This document shows, one piece after another, positions 16,253-26,134 of a stretch of DNA of 49,986 nt. How positions within the stretch are numbered: the first letter of the stretch is position 1; every line of letters starts with the position of its first letter. The DNA comes from Bacteroidota bacterium. GTDB taxonomy: Bacteria > Bacteroidota > Bacteroidia > Chitinophagales > Chitinophagaceae. The DNA lies in contig JAFDZS010000019.1 in the NCBI GenBank assembly GCA_018266775.1, forward strand, positions 1 to 49,986, written 5' to 3'. The notes beneath the pieces are model-generated. The model had not been told where the DNA came from, did not search any database, and saw nothing but the letters and a program-made list of their open reading frames with translations. A program made the position numbers and the translations under genes.

Positions 16253-17242
16253 TCAATACGCCCACTTTAACCAGGTGGCGCCCCAGGTAAAGCCTCCTCC
16301 AAATGCTGCCAGTATAATATTATCGCCTTTTTTCAATTGCTTTTCCCAATCCCACAGGCAAAGTGGTAATGTGCCCGCAGTGGTGTTGCCATATTTTTGG
16401 ATGTTGATCATTACTTTTTCTTTAGATAAGCCCATGCGGTTGGCTGTTGCATCAATGATGCGCAGGTTAGCCTGGTGCGGTACCAGCCAGGCCACATCAT
16501 TGGCAGAAAGGTTATTGCGTTCCATCAGTTCATAACTCACATCGGCCATACCTTTAACGGCAAATTTAAAAACAGCCTGTCCTTCCTGGTATACAAAATG
16601 TTCTTTGGCCAGCACAGTTTCCATGGTGGCGGGTTTAACTGAACCTCCTGCTTTCATGTGCAGGTAGGCACGGCCGCTGCCATCACTTCTTAAGATGCTG
16701 TCCAGCACACCATTTCCTTCCGTATTGGGTTCCAGCAAAACAGCACCGGCGCCATCACCAAAAATAATACAGGTAGCCCTGTCGCTGTAGTCAATAATGC
16801 TGCTCATTTTGTCAGCACCCACCACCACCACTTTTTTATAACGGCCGCTTTCCACAAAGCTGGCACCGGTGGTAAGCGCATAAAGAAATCCAGAGCAGGC
16901 CGCACCAATGTCGAAACTAAAAGCGTTTACGGCACCCACTTTATCACTGATAATATTTGCGGTTGCGGGGAAAACCATATCTGGCGTAACGGTGGCGCAA
17001 ATGAGACATTCAATTTCAGCAGGGTCAATGCCTCTTTTCCTGCATAATTCCTGTACTGCGGGTACAGCCAGATCGCTGGTACCAAGGCCTTCGCCTTTTA
17101 ATATCCTTCTTTCTTCAACACCGGTCCTGGTTCTGATCCATTCATCGTTGGTATCCACCATTGTTTCCAGCTCTTTATTGGTTAGCCTGTACTCGGGTAC
17201 ATAACCGCCAACGGCGGTAATGGCTGCGGTAATTTTTTGCAT
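16253..17242 (-). CDS. fabH: 3-oxoacyl-[ACP] synthase III (KAS III)
   Basis: The enzyme condenses an acyl-CoA primer with malonyl-ACP to start fatty-acid synthesis. The Cys-His-Asn triad is complete: Cys116 in DIGAACSGFLYAL, His256 in VPHQANLRI, Asn286 in YGNTTAGTLPL. The N-terminal TNDEWIRTRTGVEERR and the dimer-region GDGAGAVLLEP are also typical. I start at ATG 17242; a TTG three codons upstream is less likely. The 329-residue length is normal. The usual neighbours plsX and rpmF are absent, so this may be a second, unlinked fabH copy, as many Bacteroidota carry. It is separated from ruvA by 193 bp of divergent promoter region. Confidence 0.95.
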   Translation of the reverse strand: MQKITAAITAVGGYVPEYRLTNKELETMVDTNDEWIRTRTGVEERRILKGEGLGTSDLAVPAVQELCRKRGIDPAEIECLICATVTPDMVFPATANIISDKVGAVNAFSFDIGAACSGFLYALTTGASFVESGRYKKVVVVGADKMSSIIDYSDRATCIIFGDGAGAVLLEPNTEGNGVLDSILRSDGSGRAYLHMKAGGSVKPATMETVLAKEHFVYQEGQAVFKFAVKGMADVSYELMERNNLSANDVAWLVPHQANLRIIDATANRMGLSKEKVMINIQKYGNTTAGTLPLCLWDWEKQLKKGDNIILAAFGGGFTWGATWLKWAY

Positions 17243-17435
17243 TGAAATCAAAAACGTTGTTTAGTTAGATAGTTTTAGAAGTGTAAAAATACGTAAATTC
17301 AGGTATTCGTTTTTTTAACAACGATGCTGACAAATTATTCCTATTTTCGCTATGTAAAAGTAAAGGGTGGTGTTAAATGCGTAAAACTGCTGTGTTACTT
17401 TAACCATACTGAAAATTGTAACCCGTAAAGAAGTA

Positions 17436-18020
17436 ATGTACGCATATTTGCAAGGAAAGTTTACTGAAAAAACGCCTGCCCAGGTTTACGTTGATGTAAA
17501 TGGGGTAGGGTATGAAGTCAATATCAGCCTTAACACCTATTCTCACATTCAACACCTTGAACAGGGAAAATTGTTTACACATCTTCAGGTTAAAGAAGAT
17601 GGGCACACATTGTTTGGTTTTTTTGAGAAAAAGGAGAAGGAAATTTTTTTGTTACTGATCGGTGTTTCGGGAATAGGAGCAGCTACGGCAAGGATGATGC
17701 TGTCTTCTTTAAAACCCGAAGAAGTTACCCGTGCCATTGTGCAAAGCAACGTTAAGTTGCTGGAGAGTGTCAAAGGTATTGGTAAAAAAACTGCCGAAAG
17801 ACTGGTACTGGAATTGAAAGACAAGTTGGGTAAACTGCACACTGCCGAAACAATTTCCCCGTCTATGGGCAATAGTTTGGAGCAGGATGCGTTAAATGCC
17901 TTAGTAGCCCTGGGCATTTCCCGCCAGCTGGCCGAGCAATCCATCCAGAAAATTATCCTTGCTGAACCATCTGTACCCAATTTAGAAGATTTAATAAAAA
18001 AAGCCTTAAAAGCCATTTGA
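17436..18020 (+). CDS. ruvA: Holliday junction branch migration protein RuvA
   Basis: RuvA binds four-way DNA junctions and recruits the RuvB motor for branch migration. The N-terminal OB fold (MYAYLQGKF to LQVKEDGHTLFGFF) occupies residues 1-63, with the conserved VDVNGVGYEV. Two helix-hairpin-helix motifs follow: LLIGVSGIGAATARMML and LLESVKGIGKKTAERLVLELKDKL. The C-terminal RuvB-contact domain (QDALNALVALGISRQLAEQSI) ends at 194 residues, a normal length. The sprA start lies 28 nt beyond its stop codon on the same strand, so the two may be co-transcribed; ruvA next to sprA also occurs in other Bacteroidota, to my knowledge. Confidence 0.96.
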   Translation: MYAYLQGKFTEKTPAQVYVDVNGVGYEVNISLNTYSHIQHLEQGKLFTHLQVKEDGHTLFGFFEKKEKEIFLLLIGVSGIGAATARMMLSSLKPEEVTRAIVQSNVKLLESVKGIGKKTAERLVLELKDKLGKLHTAETISPSMGNSLEQDALNALVALGISRQLAEQSIQKIILAEPSVPNLEDLIKKALKAI

Positions 18021-18048
18021 CAGAACTCTACGTTAATTGATTTACCGG

Positions 18049-21000
18049 ATGTTGCTTATAAGAAAATTATTTCCGAAACTAATCTGCTGTGGTGTACTGT
18101 CAGTAATACTGTCGCTGTGCCTGCCTGAAAACCTGCATGCGCAAAATAATCCACCAGATACCACCCTGCATTTCCCCATCAGCGATCACAGGGGCGACCC
18201 CGTATCTGATATTAGTAAAAATCCATACGACCTTAAAGGAACAAGGGACTCCGTGGTATACGACCCCGCCACACACCGTTATGTGGTGTATGAAAAAGTA
18301 GGCAACAAATATTACCGCACGCCCACCACTTATTCTTTTGATGAATACTGGCAGCTAAGAGGCCGCCAGGCAGAGATGGAGTATTTTATGAAAAGGGCGA
18401 ACACCACCAGCATCCTGAACCGGGGTAAGGTAAAGCCCAAGTTGTCTATCTATGATAATTTATTTAACCGCCTGTTTGGTAACGGAAAGATCAACATCAC
18501 ACCACAGGGTAATGTGGGCGTGACTGCCGGTTACCAGGGACAGAATATTAAAAACCCCACTTTGCCGGAACGGGCACGAAAAAACGGCGGCTTCGACTTT
18601 GACATGCAGTCGCAGTTAAATGTAAACGCAGATATTGGCGGTAAATTAAAATTCCCGATCAGTTATAACACGCTGGCCAATTTTGGACAGGATAACCAAC
18701 TGAAGCTGGACTATACCGGCCTGGATGATGAAATTATAAAGCGGTTTGAACTGGGTAATGTAAACTTTCCCAGCCGCAGTACTTTAATACCGGGTGCACA
18801 ACAATTATTTGGTGTTAAAGCGCAATTGCAGTTTGGTAAATTATTCATTACAGGAGTAATTGCCAACCAAAAATCGCAACGGCAAACAGCCAACCTGCAG
18901 GGCGGCAGTTCCACTCAATTATTCGAGGTAAAGGCAGATGAGTATGAAGAAAACCGTCACTTCCTTGCAGCACAATATTTCAGGGCCAATTACAATAAAG
19001 TAATGTCCAACCTGCCGGCACCTATTTCTCCCATTAAAATTTTAAGGATGGAAGTGTGGGTGACCAATAAGAATGGTACCACAACCGATACAAGAGATGT
19101 GGTGGGCCTGGCCAATTTGGGTGAAGATGGTAACCTGCTGAATCCCGGTATTCCCACCAACGGATCCAATAATATTTACGGTAATATAGTGGCCAACGCC
19201 AGTAACCGCGATCCATCTTTAGTGTATAATAACCTGTTAGGTTTGGGTTTACAGCCGGTGCAGGATTTTGAAAAAACCTATGCCCGTAAGCTGGATTCCA
19301 CACAATATACCTTCAATCCTGTAGTAGGGTTTATCTCTTTAAACCAACCGCTGCAAACAGATGATGTACTCGCTGTCGCATATCAATATTCTTACAACGG
19401 AAAGATTTTCCAGGTGGGTGAATTTTCTCAGGACCTGCCGCCGGACAGTGCATCGGCCACACAAAAAATATTATTCTTAAAGCTGTTAAAAGCCACATCT
19501 CAGCGCCCGAACCTGCCCATCTGGAAACTGATGCTGAAAAACGTGTATGCAATAGGGTATGGTTCTTTAACCCCAACAGATTTTCAACTGAATGTATTGT
19601 ATGCGGAACCTGGATTAGGAACAAAACCTTATGTTCCTTTTGGAGATATGAACCAGGGCAAACCACTGATTTCACTGATCAACTTAGATCGGTTGAATAA
19701 TCAGCTGGATCCGCAGCCTGATGGTGTGTTTGACTATGTGGAAGGCTATACGGTGTTTTCGCAATACAGCCGTATCATGTTCCCTGTGCTGGAGCCATTC
19801 GGGCGGGATCTTGCACAATCCCTTTATTCTAACCCCACCCTGGGCACCATAAAGGATACGCTCTATTACGCATTGTACGATTCTATAAAAGCAGTGGCGC
19901 AGCAATATCCCAACCTGAACCGGTTTGAATTAAAAGGACAGGCTAAAATATCCGGTTCTTCTGATATCAGTATTGGGTACAATATTCCCCGTGGTTCAGT
20001 AACTGTTACTGCGGGTGGAAGAACATTGCTTGAAGGGGTGGACTATGATATTAATTACGACCTGGGTACGATTAAGATCATCAATACTGCTATCATCAAT
20101 GCAGGCTTGCCCGTGCAGGTGAATTATGAAAACAATGCCGGTTATGGTTTGCAAACCCGTAACTATACCGGGCTGCGGTTTGATTATAATTTGAAGAACA
20201 CAGCCAAAGAACAAATTTCTTTTGGCGGTACACTGGTGCGTTTGGGTGAACGGCCCTTCTTTAATAAAACCACTTTGGGAGAAGACCCCATCCGTAATAC
20301 CATGTATGGCCTGGATGTAAACTACCGCAAAGACGTGCCGCGCCTTACCAAACTGCTGGATAAGTTACCGTTTTATGAAGCAAAGGCGCCATCTACTATT
20401 AACTTTTTTGCTGAAGGCGCTGCGTTAAAGCCGGGTCATGCACCACAAATTGGTAAAGGTTCAAACGGAACCTCTTACTTAGATGATTTTGAAGCGAGTA
20501 AATCGGGTATCGATCTCCGTTTTCCTCAAAATAACTGGGCGTTGGCTTCCACGCCTTTGGGCAGTTTTCCCGAAGCGGCATTAAACGATAATCTGGATTA
20601 TGGTAAGAACAGGGCGAAGATTGCCTGGTACCAGATTGAACAAACATTACAGCAATACAAAGGTGTAAATAACCCCCTGGCAAATAATGCTGATGAATTG
20701 AGTGACCCAAGGGTGCGGTTGGTATATCAAAAAGAAATATTTCCGCAGCGTACAACCGGTTTTGGTGAAAGTTACCTGCAAACTTTTGATATTTCTTATT
20801 ATCCAACCGACAAAGGGCCGTATAACTTCGATGATCAAAATATTACTGCTAATGGCAAACTTGCCAACCCTACATTACGCTGGGGCGGTTTGATGCGGAG
20901 CCTGGACCAAACAGATTTTGAAACAGCCAATATTGAGTTTGTTGAATTCTGGATGCAGGATCCTTATATTAATTCGAAGAAAAGGCTGAATGCCTCCAGT

Positions 21001-24000
21001 TCCAATGGCGGTAAACTGTTCTTCGATTTTGGTAACGTATCTGAAGATATTTTGAAAGATGGTAAACGGTTTTATGAAAACGGCATTACCACACCTAATG
21101 CTCCGGCACCAATGGACCAGTCGAACTGGGGCAGAGTGCCTAAAAATCCCATACAGGTTACCAATGCATTCAGTAATAATCCTGATGACCGGGTTTACCA
21201 GGATGTGGGATTGGACGGTTTGGATGATACCGCTGAGGTGAATAAATTCAGTACTTACCTGAACAATGTTAAAACACAGTTTGGTGCCGGCTCCACGGCC
21301 TATACTGATGCCATAAAAGATCCTTCCAATGATGATTATCAAAATTACCGGGGCGATAATTTTGACCAGGCCGGAACGGGTATCCTGGGCCGTTATAAAA
21401 ATTACAACGGGCCACAGGGCAACTCGCCGATAGCAGGCAATTCAACCTTTACCACTGCCTCAACTTTATACCCGGATGCAGAAGACCTGAACAGGGATAA
21501 TACTTTAAACCAGACAGAAGAATATTTTGAATACGGTGTGGATATTAAACCCGCTAATGCTTCAGTAATGAGCATTGGTTCTAACTTTATTGTAGATAAG
21601 AAAGTGGTTACTGTAAGCCTTGCAGATGGTACTTCAAGGCCTGAAACCTGGTACCAGTTCCGCATACCGCTGGATGAGTACAGCAGCAAGGTGGGCAATA
21701 TTCCGGATTTTAAATCCATCCGCTTTGTAAGAATGTATCTCACCGGTTTTGATGACAGTGTAACCCTCCGTTTTGGCGAGCTGCAATTGACCCGCAATAC
21801 CTGGCGTAATTTCCAGTATAAAATCGATACTTCAGGAATTTATACACCGATCACCAATGGTGCCACCACATTCAGCGTGGGAGCGGTAAATATTGAAGAA
21901 AACGATAAACGTACACCACTGCCTTACCGCACGCCAAAAGATATTGAACGCCAGCAAACACTCAGCAGTAACGGAGTTACCTTATTACAGAATGAACAGA
22001 GTATGACACTGCAGTTCTGTAATCTTTCCAAAGGTGATGCAAGAGGTGTATTTCAGACCTTCCCCAGTAAAGACCTGCGGCAGTATAAGACCATTGCTAT
22101 GTACATTCATGCTGAGCAGGCGGTAACTTCTGCCACTACACTTAAAGCAAATGACCTGACTGCCGTGATCCGTTTTGGTACCGACTTTGTGAACAACTAT
22201 TACCAGATACGGATACCGCTTACACCCACCGGATTGGGCGCCGGTAATATGGACCCCAATTCAGATGCGTATAACGATACACTATGGATACCGGGCAACT
22301 CACTGGGTGTGGATATACAAAGCCTGATCAAACTCAAGACAGCCCGTGATGCAGACCCCACTGCGGTACAAACAAAAATATACCGGCAACTGCAGGCTAA
22401 CGGGCAGGAGTACGCGGTAATTGGCAGCCCCAACTTTGCTGAAGTACGCGGTATTTTGATCAGCGTGGAAAATACGAACGTAGCCTCCGGCGCCTGCGGC
22501 GAAATGTGGGTGAATGAACTGCGTTTGGTATCGCTGGACGAAAAAGGCGGTTATGCAGCGCTTGGCAGAGTGGACGCAACACTGTCTGACCTTGGTACGA
22601 TTTCCTTATCTGGCAATATACACACCGCCGGTTTTGGTACGCTGGAACAAAGGATCAATGAAAGATACCGCGATAACTTTGCGCAGTTTGATGTGTCTGC
22701 AAACCTGGAGCTGGGTAAACTGTTGCCCAAAAAAGCGGCAATATCATTACCGTTATTTGCAAGCTATTCCCAATCGGTAAGTACACCGGAATATGATGCT
22801 GTAGATAAAGATGTTAAACTAAAAGATAAACTGAGTGCTGCTAAAACAAAAGCGCAGAGAGATTCAATAAAGAACGATAACGTTGATTTTAGTTCCACGA
22901 CTACTATCAACTTTACAAACGTGCGCAAGAACCGGACGAGTACCAGGAAACCGAAGATTTACGATCTCTCGAATTTCGACCTCAGTTATTCTTACCTGAA
23001 TACCAAACGGCACAACCCGTTGATTGAAAGTAACGAGGTTACCAAACATCATGGCGCATTGGGCTACCAGTTTGCGCCGCAGCCAAAATATATAACACCC
23101 TTCAAACAAATATTTAAGAAAACAAAAACGCACTGGTTTGACCTGGTGAAAGATTTCAACTTTAACCCGATACCATCCACATTAAGTTTCAGGGCAGATA
23201 TTAACCGCCAGTTTGGCGCCATCAGGCCAAGAAGTATCGGAGCATCTAAATATGCTATTCCTGAAACTTATGACAAATACTTTACGTTCCAGCGTGATTA
23301 TATCGTGCGCTGGAATTTCACCAAGTCATTGAATTTCGATTTCAATGCATCCAATAATGCAAGGGTTGATGAGCCTGCAGGAAGATTAGATACCAGGCAG
23401 AAAAAAGACAGTATGTGGAACAACTTCCTTAAAGGCGGCAGGAACACTGTATACAGGCATACTGCTAATTTCACTTATGCGCTGCCTACCAATAAATTGC
23501 CATTGCTGGACTGGACGACAGTTAACCTTACTTACCAGGCCGGTTATGACTGGGTGGGTGCATCCCGCCTGGCAGTAAACCTGGGTAATATTATTGAGAA
23601 CAACCAGCAACGTGAAGCCACCGCACAGTTTGACTTTAACCGGCTGTATCAAAAATCGAAATGGTTAAGGCAACTGGAACAACCTTCGAATATTGAAGAC
23701 CGTGAGAAGTGGCGCAGCCGTATCACTAAAGTAAAAGATACCGTTACCACTAAAACGGGAAAGAAAATTGTTAAGACAAGAAAGATTGTTGATAAAACGG
23801 CGATGCCTTATGTTGGTGGTGTTCCAAAAATATTAGGCAAATTATTAACCAGCATTAAACAGGCCAGCGCAACCATATCGGAAAATGGTAATACACGGCT
23901 GCCGGGTTATATGGACAGCACGAAATATTTTGGGCAAAACTGGAGCAGTATGGCGCCGGGTGTAGATTTCCTGTTGGGGCGACAGCCGGATACCTCGTGG

Positions 24001-25284
24001 CTGAACCGGGCAGCAGCAAAAGGATTGATCACGAAAGACACGACTTTCAATTCGTTGTTTACGCAAAACTTTAATCAAACTATTACCGCCTCTGCGCAAT
24101 TAACGCCGATAAAAGACCTGAATATTACGCTGAACATCAAAAAGACGTTCAACAAAAACTATTCAGAAACCTTCCGCTTTGCTGATACCAGTGGTGGTAC
24201 CAATTATAAATTTGGCCACTTAAATCCTTATGCCGGTGGTGGTTTCGATATCAGCTTTATTGCGTACAAAACTTTGTTCGGAAAGTTTGATCCTAACCGC
24301 GTATCGGAAACGTTTAGAAAATTCCAGGATTACCGGTTGATATTATCGCAACGTTTAGGCCAGTTGAATCCTTACAGTAAAACGCAGCCCATTGGTACTG
24401 ATGGTTACAGTTATGGTTATGGCAGGTATGCAGTGGATGTATTGGTGCCGGCATTTATTGCTGCGTATACCGGAAAAGATCCGACCACTGTTTCACTCAT
24501 TAAGCAGAATAATGCCAATATCAAGTCGAATCCATTTAAAGACATTGTGCCTAAATTGAACTGGAAAGTAGATTATAACGGACTGAGCCGTGTTAAAGGA
24601 CTGGATAAAATATTTACCAACTTCTCCATCTCTCACGGTTATACCGGCAACCTGAGTATGAATGGATTTACATCTGCATTATTGTACCAGGATATTTCAA
24701 GGTTTGGTTATCCTTCTTTCTACGATACCATTTCGAAAAACTTTATTCCTTATTTCCTGGTGCCGAATGTTTCAATAGGCGAACAGTTCCAGCCATTATT
24801 AGGTTTGGATATGATGTTTACCAACCAGGCACAGTTTAAAATTGAATTTGCCAAATCAAGGCAGTTAAGTTTAAGCCTTATCGATTATCAATTGAGTGAA
24901 GTACGCACTACTGAGTTTACACTCGGCGCCGGTTACCGCAAAAGAGGGTTGAAATTGCTTGGCGGTTTAACACTGCCTAAATTCCTGCAGAGCAAAAATC
25001 CCAATGCAAGCAAGAGTAAGCTGGAAAACGAAATTAATTTCCACCTGAACTTTACGCTGCGTGATAACGTAACGGCAAACAGCAGGCTTGACCAGGATAA
25101 CAATTTTGCCACGGGAGGAAGTAAAGAAATTACCATTAACCCTACCATAGATTATTACCTGAGCAACCGCGTTCAGATTAAACTATACTTCGATCAGCGA
25201 AGGGTAACGCCTTATATTTCGTCCAGTGCACCGTTGGTGAATACAAGGGCTGGCGTACAGGTTAATGTATCGCTTTCTCAGTAA
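18049..25284 (+). CDS. sprA: SprA (Sov), outer-membrane translocon of the type IX secretion system
   Basis: SprA is the very large single-chain beta-barrel through which T9SS cargo passes the outer membrane; it is also required for gliding in Flavobacterium. The 2411-residue length agrees with the family (about 2400). A Sec signal peptide ends near residue 31 (HAQ). The early block RDSVVYDPATHRYVVYEKVG and the repeated barrel strand pairs (FGNVSEDILKDGKRFYENG, NYRGDNFDQAGTGILGRYKN, RFVRMYLTGFDD, VRGILISVENTNVASG, CGEMWVNELRLVSLDEKGG) are characteristic. The chain finishes in an aromatic-poor strand RAGVQVNVSLSQ. I start at ATG 18049; the earlier in-frame codon is TTG. No frameshift or internal stop is present over 7.2 kb. 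Likely co-transcribed with ruvA. Downstream lies a repeat array rather than the gcvH gene that follows sprA in some relatives. Confidence 0.97.
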   Translation: MLLIRKLFPKLICCGVLSVILSLCLPENLHAQNNPPDTTLHFPISDHRGDPVSDISKNPYDLKGTRDSVVYDPATHRYVVYEKVGNKYYRTPTTYSFDEYWQLRGRQAEMEYFMKRANTTSILNRGKVKPKLSIYDNLFNRLFGNGKINITPQGNVGVTAGYQGQNIKNPTLPERARKNGGFDFDMQSQLNVNADIGGKLKFPISYNTLANFGQDNQLKLDYTGLDDEIIKRFELGNVNFPSRSTLIPGAQQLFGVKAQLQFGKLFITGVIANQKSQRQTANLQGGSSTQLFEVKADEYEENRHFLAAQYFRANYNKVMSNLPAPISPIKILRMEVWVTNKNGTTTDTRDVVGLANLGEDGNLLNPGIPTNGSNNIYGNIVANASNRDPSLVYNNLLGLGLQPVQDFEKTYARKLDSTQYTFNPVVGFISLNQPLQTDDVLAVAYQYSYNGKIFQVGEFSQDLPPDSASATQKILFLKLLKATSQRPNLPIWKLMLKNVYAIGYGSLTPTDFQLNVLYAEPGLGTKPYVPFGDMNQGKPLISLINLDRLNNQLDPQPDGVFDYVEGYTVFSQYSRIMFPVLEPFGRDLAQSLYSNPTLGTIKDTLYYALYDSIKAVAQQYPNLNRFELKGQAKISGSSDISIGYNIPRGSVTVTAGGRTLLEGVDYDINYDLGTIKIINTAIINAGLPVQVNYENNAGYGLQTRNYTGLRFDYNLKNTAKEQISFGGTLVRLGERPFFNKTTLGEDPIRNTMYGLDVNYRKDVPRLTKLLDKLPFYEAKAPSTINFFAEGAALKPGHAPQIGKGSNGTSYLDDFEASKSGIDLRFPQNNWALASTPLGSFPEAALNDNLDYGKNRAKIAWYQIEQTLQQYKGVNNPLANNADELSDPRVRLVYQKEIFPQRTTGFGESYLQTFDISYYPTDKGPYNFDDQNITANGKLANPTLRWGGLMRSLDQTDFETANIEFVEFWMQDPYINSKKRLNASSSNGGKLFFDFGNVSEDILKDGKRFYENGITTPNAPAPMDQSNWGRVPKNPIQVTNAFSNNPDDRVYQDVGLDGLDDTAEVNKFSTYLNNVKTQFGAGSTAYTDAIKDPSNDDYQNYRGDNFDQAGTGILGRYKNYNGPQGNSPIAGNSTFTTASTLYPDAEDLNRDNTLNQTEEYFEYGVDIKPANASVMSIGSNFIVDKKVVTVSLADGTSRPETWYQFRIPLDEYSSKVGNIPDFKSIRFVRMYLTGFDDSVTLRFGELQLTRNTWRNFQYKIDTSGIYTPITNGATTFSVGAVNIEENDKRTPLPYRTPKDIERQQTLSSNGVTLLQNEQSMTLQFCNLSKGDARGVFQTFPSKDLRQYKTIAMYIHAEQAVTSATTLKANDLTAVIRFGTDFVNNYYQIRIPLTPTGLGAGNMDPNSDAYNDTLWIPGNSLGVDIQSLIKLKTARDADPTAVQTKIYRQLQANGQEYAVIGSPNFAEVRGILISVENTNVASGACGEMWVNELRLVSLDEKGGYAALGRVDATLSDLGTISLSGNIHTAGFGTLEQRINERYRDNFAQFDVSANLELGKLLPKKAAISLPLFASYSQSVSTPEYDAVDKDVKLKDKLSAAKTKAQRDSIKNDNVDFSSTTTINFTNVRKNRTSTRKPKIYDLSNFDLSYSYLNTKRHNPLIESNEVTKHHGALGYQFAPQPKYITPFKQIFKKTKTHWFDLVKDFNFNPIPSTLSFRADINRQFGAIRPRSIGASKYAIPETYDKYFTFQRDYIVRWNFTKSLNFDFNASNNARVDEPAGRLDTRQKKDSMWNNFLKGGRNTVYRHTANFTYALPTNKLPLLDWTTVNLTYQAGYDWVGASRLAVNLGNIIENNQQREATAQFDFNRLYQKSKWLRQLEQPSNIEDREKWRSRITKVKDTVTTKTGKKIVKTRKIVDKTAMPYVGGVPKILGKLLTSIKQASATISENGNTRLPGYMDSTKYFGQNWSSMAPGVDFLLGRQPDTSWLNRAAAKGLITKDTTFNSLFTQNFNQTITASAQLTPIKDLNITLNIKKTFNKNYSETFRFADTSGGTNYKFGHLNPYAGGGFDISFIAYKTLFGKFDPNRVSETFRKFQDYRLILSQRLGQLNPYSKTQPIGTDGYSYGYGRYAVDVLVPAFIAAYTGKDPTTVSLIKQNNANIKSNPFKDIVPKLNWKVDYNGLSRVKGLDKIFTNFSISHGYTGNLSMNGFTSALLYQDISRFGYPSFYDTISKNFIPYFLVPNVSIGEQFQPLLGLDMMFTNQAQFKIEFAKSRQLSLSLIDYQLSEVRTTEFTLGAGYRKRGLKLLGGLTLPKFLQSKNPNASKSKLENEINFHLNFTLRDNVTANSRLDQDNNFATGGSKEITINPTIDYYLSNRVQIKLYFDQRRVTPYISSSAPLVNTRAGVQVNVSLSQ

Positions 25285-25304
25285 CAATTATTTTTTCTGC
25301 TTAA

Positions 25305-25348
25305 ATAATACCGATGGACCTTCTTTGTGGAAGGTTCATCGGTATTAT
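25305..25348 (+). terminator. Long hairpin behind sprA
   Basis: AATACCGATGGACCTTC pairs with GAAGGTTCATCGGTATT around TTTGTG, about 19 bp with a single G-U pair. The tract after it is only TTTT, so termination would rest mainly on stem strength. It separates sprA from the repeat array. Confidence 0.7.
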
Positions 25349-25369
25349 AATTTTGGATGGACAGCTTTT

Positions 25370-25999
25370 ATTTAAAGGAGGCAACCTTGCAGGTTGACTT
25401 CTTCAGAAGCATTCATCCTTTGAAATGAAAAGCGTTTGTGAGGAAGTCAGCTTATTAAGTGGCCTTCCTTCAAAAAGAGATTTCAAAATGAAATGTAAAG
25501 AGCCTTTCTTAAAGAAGGCAACCTTGCAGGTAGACTTCTTCAGAAGCATTCATCCTTTGAAATGAAAAGCGTTTGTGAGGAAGCCAACTTATTAAGTTGC
25601 CTTCCTTCAAAAGAAAGCTTAAAAATGAAATGTAAAGAGCCTTTCTTAAAGAAGGCAACCTGCAAGGTTGACTTCTTCAGAAGCGTTCATCCTTTGAAAT
25701 GAAAAGTGTTTGTGAGGAAGTCAACTTATTAAATTGCCTTCCTTCAAAATGAAATGTAAAGAGCCTTTCTTAAAGAAGGCAACCTTGCGGGTTGACTTCT
25801 TCAGAAGCATTCATCCTTTGAAATGAAAAGCGTTTGTGAGGAAGTCAGCTTATTAAGTGGCCTTCCTTCAAAAAGAGATTTCAAAATGAAATGTAAAGAG
25901 CCTTTCTTAAAGAAGGCAACCTTGCAGGTTGACTTCTTCAGAAAAGCTCATCTTTTGAAATGAAAAGGCTTGATTAGCCTTCTTTGATTCTTGAAAAGA
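25370..25999. repeat. Tandem array of about 137-bp structured units (4.6 copies)
   Basis: Units begin with GCAACC at 25381, 25518, 25655, 25779 and 25916, so the periods are 137, 137, 124 and 137; the fifth copy decays near 25999. Each unit has a left arm (GAAGGCAACC..GGTTGACTTCTTC) and a right arm (GAGGAAGTCAAC..AGTTGCCTTCC) about 36 nt apart that are mutually complementary, plus small internal palindromes. Unit 3 lacks 13 bp between two TCAAAA copies. Units 1 and 4 differ at one base. The period is not a multiple of three and no open frame spans a unit, so it is non-coding. No spacers of foreign type exist, so it is not CRISPR. Confidence 0.9.
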
Positions 26000-26013
26000 T
26001 AAACGCTGGAAAT

Positions 26014-26047
26014 AAAAAGAGCCCCTGTATGAACAAGGACTCTTTTT
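26014..26047. terminator. Hairpin terminator between the array and the next minus-strand gene
   Basis: AAAAAGAG (26014-26021) and CTCTTTTT (26040-26047) with an imperfect CCCCTG/CAAGGA middle. A and T runs flank it on both sides, so it may stop both sprA-strand read-through and the minus-strand gene at 26135. Confidence 0.6.
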
Positions 26048-26134
26048 AATTATAACCAAGCAAAAACAACGCTCTTAATTACTGGTTGCACATCATTGTA
26101 ACAACGGTACAGGGTTATTGTTCAGCTCAGGGAA

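Noticed and set aside
20399..21342. Several minus-strand frames of 60-155 residues inside sprA
   Set aside because: All are shadows of a continuous 2411-residue gene with family-typical motifs; none has a plausible start signal or domain.
25370..25999. Possible CRISPR array
   Set aside because: The repeats are about 137 bp, directly adjoining, without unique spacers of 26-72 bp, and no cas gene is present.
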